From the NCBI RefSeq assembly GCF_022539665.2, contig NC_081339.1, positions 6,448,367-6,512,366 of the forward strand: a stretch of 64,000 bases of DNA. The letters are read 5' to 3'. Position numbers and translations under genes: made by a program. The first letter of the stretch is position 1. Each line of letters opens with the position of its first letter. The notes beneath the pieces were generated by a model that made no database searches, was not told the origin of the DNA, and saw nothing but the letters and a program-made list of their open reading frames with translations. The stretch is from Daphnia carinata. Its lineage: Eukaryota > Arthropoda > Branchiopoda > Diplostraca > Daphniidae. This document shows positions 59,050 through 64,000 of this stretch, in pieces.

Positions 59050-59536
59050 TTACGATTTCAATGTTTTATACCTTGCGCCAACGCACGAACATATTGTATA
59101 GTTAACATTTTAATCTTGCTATACTATTTGTCATTCTGACCAATGATTGTACATGTATCATACCGTATCTGTTGAGGGTCCGGCTATGGTATGAGGAGAC
59201 AGAGGTTCGAATCCAATGGGGCTAAAAGTAGCAAAAATGATGGAATTGAAAAAAAAACATATCATATATTTTTTCTGTTACTCATATTTTAGAAAATGTG
59301 TAAAAGATGACGGTTCGCTATACCAATGGATAGTTTGACCATACATTTTACAAATGGTATAGCTTGTGTGCAGGTAGTCCGGCTATGATATAAGAAGACC
59401 GGGTTTCAAATCTTAAATATTGCCAAAGATATCTGCAAGCATGCAATACATTCATCTATGTTTATTATATTATATTTATTGAATATATGTAATAGGTTGT
59501 CTAAAGATAACTTGCAAAAATGGTTGTCGGCGGAAT

Positions 59537-59608
59537 GTGACTCATGGCTCAATGGTACAGCATCGGCTTCGAAAGTCGGAAAAATCGGGATCGATCCCCA
59601 GAAGAGTT
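59537..59608 (+). other. tRNA-like sequence with A-box and B-box
   Basis: The A-box-like TGGCTCAATGGTACAGC is followed by an anticodon-arm-like GGCTTCGAAAGTC and the B-box-like GGGATCGATCCCC. Acceptor pairing is poor. The mirror copy is at 60,600-60,664. Confidence 0.5.
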
Positions 59609-60065
59609 TAACCAAGTAAAATATGTTAATTGAACAATTGATATAATATCATCAAAGGTTTCTAACATTGCAATTGCTATGCAACAATCCCAAAAGTAGA
59701 AGCCTTAGTATGAAATCAAATTCTATACATTGCACAAGGTTTCTAAAATTGCAACTGGTATGCAACAATCCCAAATGCAGAAACCATTATGATGTTTGGA
59801 ATTCTATCAAGTGATTCAAATATTGCAATATATATGCAGCAATCTTAATGCAAAAACTATTAAAAATTTTCCATTCTGCACAACCAACATAGCTGAATTG
59901 CGTGGGTTCAAATCCCATATAACTATGTAGATGGTCTACCATTGAGATACTTGTGACACTTCAGGAAAGTTTAAGTCTAACACTTTCGTAACGTAACAGT
60001 GCGCGCAAATCAATAGAAAACCTTATCCCAATGGGGGGATATAGGGGGGCAGATGCCAGAAACAC

Positions 60066-60117
60066 AAAGCGTCCGCTTCCCAACTCGAAGGATCCTGGTT
60101 CGATTCCCAGTCAGGTC
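60066..60117 (+). other. tRNA-3'-half-like sequence at the palindrome centre
   Basis: GCGTCCGCTTCCCAACTCGA resembles an anticodon arm and is followed by CCTGGTTCGATTCCCAGTCAGG, a good T arm with B-box. No clear 5' half is present. Confidence 0.4.
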
Positions 60118-60599
60118 TCCGATTCCACAGGCTTCCTACCTTCCATGGGGTCACGATTCCACGGGGCCAGTCGGGTTAGGTAACTTCGTGCGAAGCACGC
60201 GAACGGATATTTTACAAAAACTTAATCTCAAAAAAAAAAAAAAATTTCAATAAATATGATATGTTACTCTTTATTGAGTATACAGAAACTTTTATAATTT
60301 ACAACGGATATAGACCGTGGGCATCACAGATGATAATAAATGAAAGTATATTATAATTATTGAAATTATTATTTATATGTTTGTTATCCATATTGATAAA
60401 TGGTTATATATATCACATTGCATGTTTGCTATTATAGATTTAGAATTTTATTTAATATCATGGTTTCTACTTGGTTGGTGGGTTTTTCTGTTTTGTTTCT
60501 TCTGGGAATGTTGCATAGCATTTGCAATGTTAGAAACCATTGATGATACTACATCGTAAATTTATTCATTCTTGAAACATTTTTATTTGTTTGAACCCA

Positions 60600-60664
60600 T
60601 TTGGGAATAGATCCCTCTACAATCGACTTACGAAGCCGGTGCTATACCATTGAGCCATGAGTTA
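60600..60664 (-). other. tRNA-like sequence, mirror of 59,537
   Basis: Reverse strand reads ATGGCTCAATGGTATAGC, then GGCTTCGTAAGTC, then a degenerate B-box (GGGATCTATTCCC). It lies next to the CA run. Confidence 0.5.
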
Positions 60665-60704
60665 TATCTCATTTTAAACTATTTTTGCAAGTAATCTTTA
60701 GACA

Positions 60705-60974
<270 letters not shown>

Positions 60975-61421
60975 CTATTACACATTTTCAATGAATATAA
61001 TATAATAAACACAAATGTATGTAATGTATACTTACAGAAATCTTTAGCAATGTGAACGATTTGAAACCCGGTCTTCTGATACCGTAGCCGGGCTCTCTAC
61101 ACATATGTTATACCACTTGTGAATTGTATGGTCAAACTATCCATTGGTACAGCGAACCGTCATCTTTTACACATTTTCTAAAATATAAGTAACAGTATAA
61201 ATATATGACATGTTATTTTTCAAACACCATCATTTTTGCTACTTTTAGACCACATTGAATTTGAACCTCTGTCTTCTCACACCATAGCCAGACGCTCTAC
61301 AGACATGCTATGAAACATGTACAATTATTGGTCAGACTGACAAATAGTATAGCAAGATTAAAGTATTAACTACACAATATGTTCGTGCGCTGACTCAAGG
61401 TATAAAACATTAAAATTGTAA

Positions 61422-61491
61422 GTGACTATAGCTCAATGGTTGAGCATCGGCAAGCTACGCCGAAGATTAGGGTTCGATACCCAATAGTTAC
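61422..61491 (+). other. tRNA-like sequence, right arm
   Basis: 70-base cloverleaf: GTGACTA pairs with TAGTTAC, the A-box is TAGCTCAATGGTTGAGC, anticodon stem TCGGC/GCCGA with loop AAGCTAC, and T arm with B-box GGGTTCGATACCC. Position 33 is A rather than U and one T-stem pair is mismatched, so a functional tRNA is unlikely. Confidence 0.6.
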
Positions 61492-63289
61492 TGAAAATTC
61501 AGTGGGTGTCAAATTGTGTATAGTTGTTGTATGTAGTGTCAATGTTTCAGTAATAATAAATTGTGTAAAATAAATGTGTAAATGTATACCAGTTATTAAA
61601 AATACAAAATACGAACAAAAAATAACATACATCGGAACTTCTAATATACACGAAATTAAATCACAATGTAATCGTCTTTGCATTAAAACATACTAACCAT
61701 TCGCAAATTAAACTCTAGGCCAAACGCTCACCCATTTATTTATATCGGACATGCAACCCGAGCACAAACGATAAGTTGTATTGAAAGCAATTGATATTCA
61801 TACAATTACGTAAATATAATATTAAGCATGATTATTATTAACGTGCGGCAAATTATGTTTTATTTGTAACCCAATAAACTATAATTTTTAAAATACCGGT
61901 TTATACTGTTCAACTACTAAACAGTGATCAACGTGATCAATTATCATTATCGCACAATTGAAGAAACAGTTTGTTTGCAATCTTTTTTCTTACAACACAG
62001 TCAATGACTATTTAATAAAGTAACAATCTCTCCCATCCTGCTCATTGTAAGTGCTATATATTTTCCATCTATTATTTATATCACTTTTTGCGGTATCATT
62101 TCCTTTCCCGTGGGCTGGTGTATTAAATATACCCAATCAGAAAGATATATTTTGTGAATAATTTCCATTCCACACTTTCCAATATACAAATCACCAGTTC
62201 ATTTAACAGCTTTGTAATTCTAGTCATTTTGAATAAAAAAAACAAAAACAAAATGGACTTATGAAATTTTTTAAAATCATTACAGCGTCTTTTACAGCGA
62301 TAATCTACTTTAATGCATATCGTTTGCATGTGAACGAGCTCCTGAGCTATTTTTTTTTTAATGAAATAAAATGAATGAAATGCAACTCACGATTTTGGTT
62401 TAAATTTCGCGATCACGGAGGATTTCTAAGATTCCGTTGTTTTCTCTGGTAAAGGCCTTACCACCACACTGACACTTAGCATTACGGCCAGACCTCGTGA
62501 TTTGTGTTTGATTCGCGTTCGCTTCACGTCTTCAATATTCTAGAATAATCAAAGCTGAATTAAATGCTAAATAAAGAATCGTTAACATGAAATTGTTAAA
62601 TACGTACCGGTATCCTTGGTTTGTATAACTTTGTACACTGTGCAGACATGTTTGTGAGACAGCGTTGCAAGGCAGCCACTTTGCTGAGGAAAATTGTAGA
62701 ACCAGAGCCAGCCCTACAGACCCGTATCGCTGGAGCCAGTCTATTGTTCAACGGATCGTTCATTCTTGTCTATGGGTCAGGTTGGAAGGGTTACTACCCT
62801 ATCACGTTTTTATCAGGTTGTCAAATCGGGGTTAGCAACCCGATCGCACGCGTTTAATTATTTTTGTATTCGTATATTATAAAAATCACTAAACCATACT
62901 CAAAAGAGGTATCCAGCGATACAATAAATTTATAATTTTTTACTATTTGTTTTTAGAAGCAGTTATTGTTAGTAAACCTGCACCAACTAAATACTTTGCA
63001 TAAAACCAATGTTAGCTGGGCTACATTACCTGATAAACCAACCCGATGCAAAAAAGCAAACAAACCGTGAATGAACCGTGGTATATAGGTGTAGTGAATT
63101 TGCGTGCTCAGTGAAAGTTAGAACCATAAGCCATAATGCTTAGGGGAAAATAAGGGTAAGGAATTAAGGACAAGGGCAACACATTTGTATAACACACAAA
63201 TAACACGGAATAAGGTAGAAAAATGCCAATAGGCAATACTCAAGCGTACCATTTTTATTTTTCCATCGACCTAATGGGCGTAGATCTCA

Positions 63290-64000
63290 GGGATGGGCAG
63301 CGATTCTCGTTACTCCAACGACAATCCACAACGTCCAGTAACCTTCTTTGGCGATGGCGATGGCGATGAAATAGATAAAAAAAACATGGTTAACCATTTA
63401 TATATGTAAAACAAATACCTGAAACATGAATGGCAACGATGTCGCTACTCCAGCGACAATCCGCGTTGCTCCAGCATCCTCTTCGATGGTGGTAAGACCC
63501 TCATAAATACATAAAAACAAAATAAAATCATAGCGTAAAACTTAAAACTTTCAATAAAATACTCGACAACTTTAGGAGACAATTCTGGTGGCCCCGATGA
63601 CATGCCTCGTTGTCCAGTGACCCTCTTCAGTAGTGTTATGGACCATTCTAAAAACATAAAAAAAAAAAAGAAAATAAGATACTTAAAATTATTTAAGTAA
63701 TACCTGGCAATCCTTGTCAACTTCGGCGGCGATCCCCGACGTCCAGTGGTCTTCCTCGGGGTGTTGCCAACCTTCCTAGACACAGATAAATACATAGAAC
63801 ATGATAAGACCCTTAAAATATTCAAATACCTTGCAATTTTGGGCTAGGATCTTGGCAATGACCGTCATAGTCCAACGGTCCTCTTCGATGGTGGTGACAC
63901 CCTCCTAAATACATAAACAAAATAAAATGATGGTGTAAAACTTACAACTTTTGATTAAATACTTCACCATTTTTGGCGATAATCCTGGTTGATCCGACAG
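63290..64000 (-). repeat. Array 3 of exon-like repeats, inverted
   Basis: The same mini-exon-like units as arrays 1 and 2, read on the minus strand, form the outer part of the palindrome's right arm. The last bases of the window match array 2 around 56,205. The array continues beyond the window. Confidence 0.75.

Overview
This window is animal nuclear DNA, most likely from a branchiopod crustacean such as Daphnia. The evidence is compact multi-exon genes with GT-AG introns mostly of 50-90 bases, tandemly duplicated gene families, arthropod-type housekeeping genes and a short TTAGG tract. The species is inferred. The gene models were assembled by hand from open frames, splice sites and codon phase, and every multi-exon model called intact closes in frame.

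Layout. (1) 1-6950: a young tandem array of three nearly identical 2.2-kb units plus a fragment of a fourth. Each unit holds a two-exon gene for a secreted cysteine-rich peptide (minus), a broken piece of PIGU, and a hAT-type MITE with an 8-bp target duplication. (2) 7000-9100: a tiny two-exon secreted-peptide gene (minus), then a plus-strand array of exon-like repeats. (3) 9926-13380: an intact PIGU gene, convergent with a RING/coiled-coil/cyclophilin-like gene that resembles TRIMCyp. (4) 13.4-15.4 kb: non-genic, with a 0.5-kb fold-back palindrome. (5) 15464-46069: the first of five paralogous 2-oxoglutarate/Fe(II) dioxygenase genes; an SLC35A nucleotide-sugar transporter; three DXD glycosyltransferase copies (one intact, two broken); two PDGF/VEGF-like genes; two alpha-1,3-fucosyltransferases in a duplicated block with a tetraspanin; then the other four dioxygenases, with COX6A between the fourth and fifth. 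(6) 46.3-50.8 kb: a basic protein resembling UAP56-binding export adaptors, EMC5/MMGT1, and an SLC25A14/30-type mitochondrial carrier. (7) 51.5-53.7 kb: an unprocessed POLR3B pseudogene. (8) 54.2-64 kb: a decayed copy of module 2, then an imperfect inverted repeat of more than 8 kb centred near 60.1 kb, carrying mirrored tRNA-like sequences, a 265-base CA run on one arm, and exon-like arrays at both outer ends.

Functional theme. Many genes act in the secretory pathway: GPI attachment (PIGU), Golgi sugar-nucleotide import (SLC35A), glycan building (GT32-like and GT10 enzymes) and membrane-protein insertion (EMC5). Small secreted proteins lie among them. Whether this grouping is more than chance cannot be judged from one window.

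The observations I rate highest are a probable mutually exclusive exon pair in the fifth dioxygenase gene, the TRIMCyp-like architecture, the chimeric 2.2-kb amplified unit, and the repeated module of peptide gene plus exon-like array at the ends of the large palindrome.
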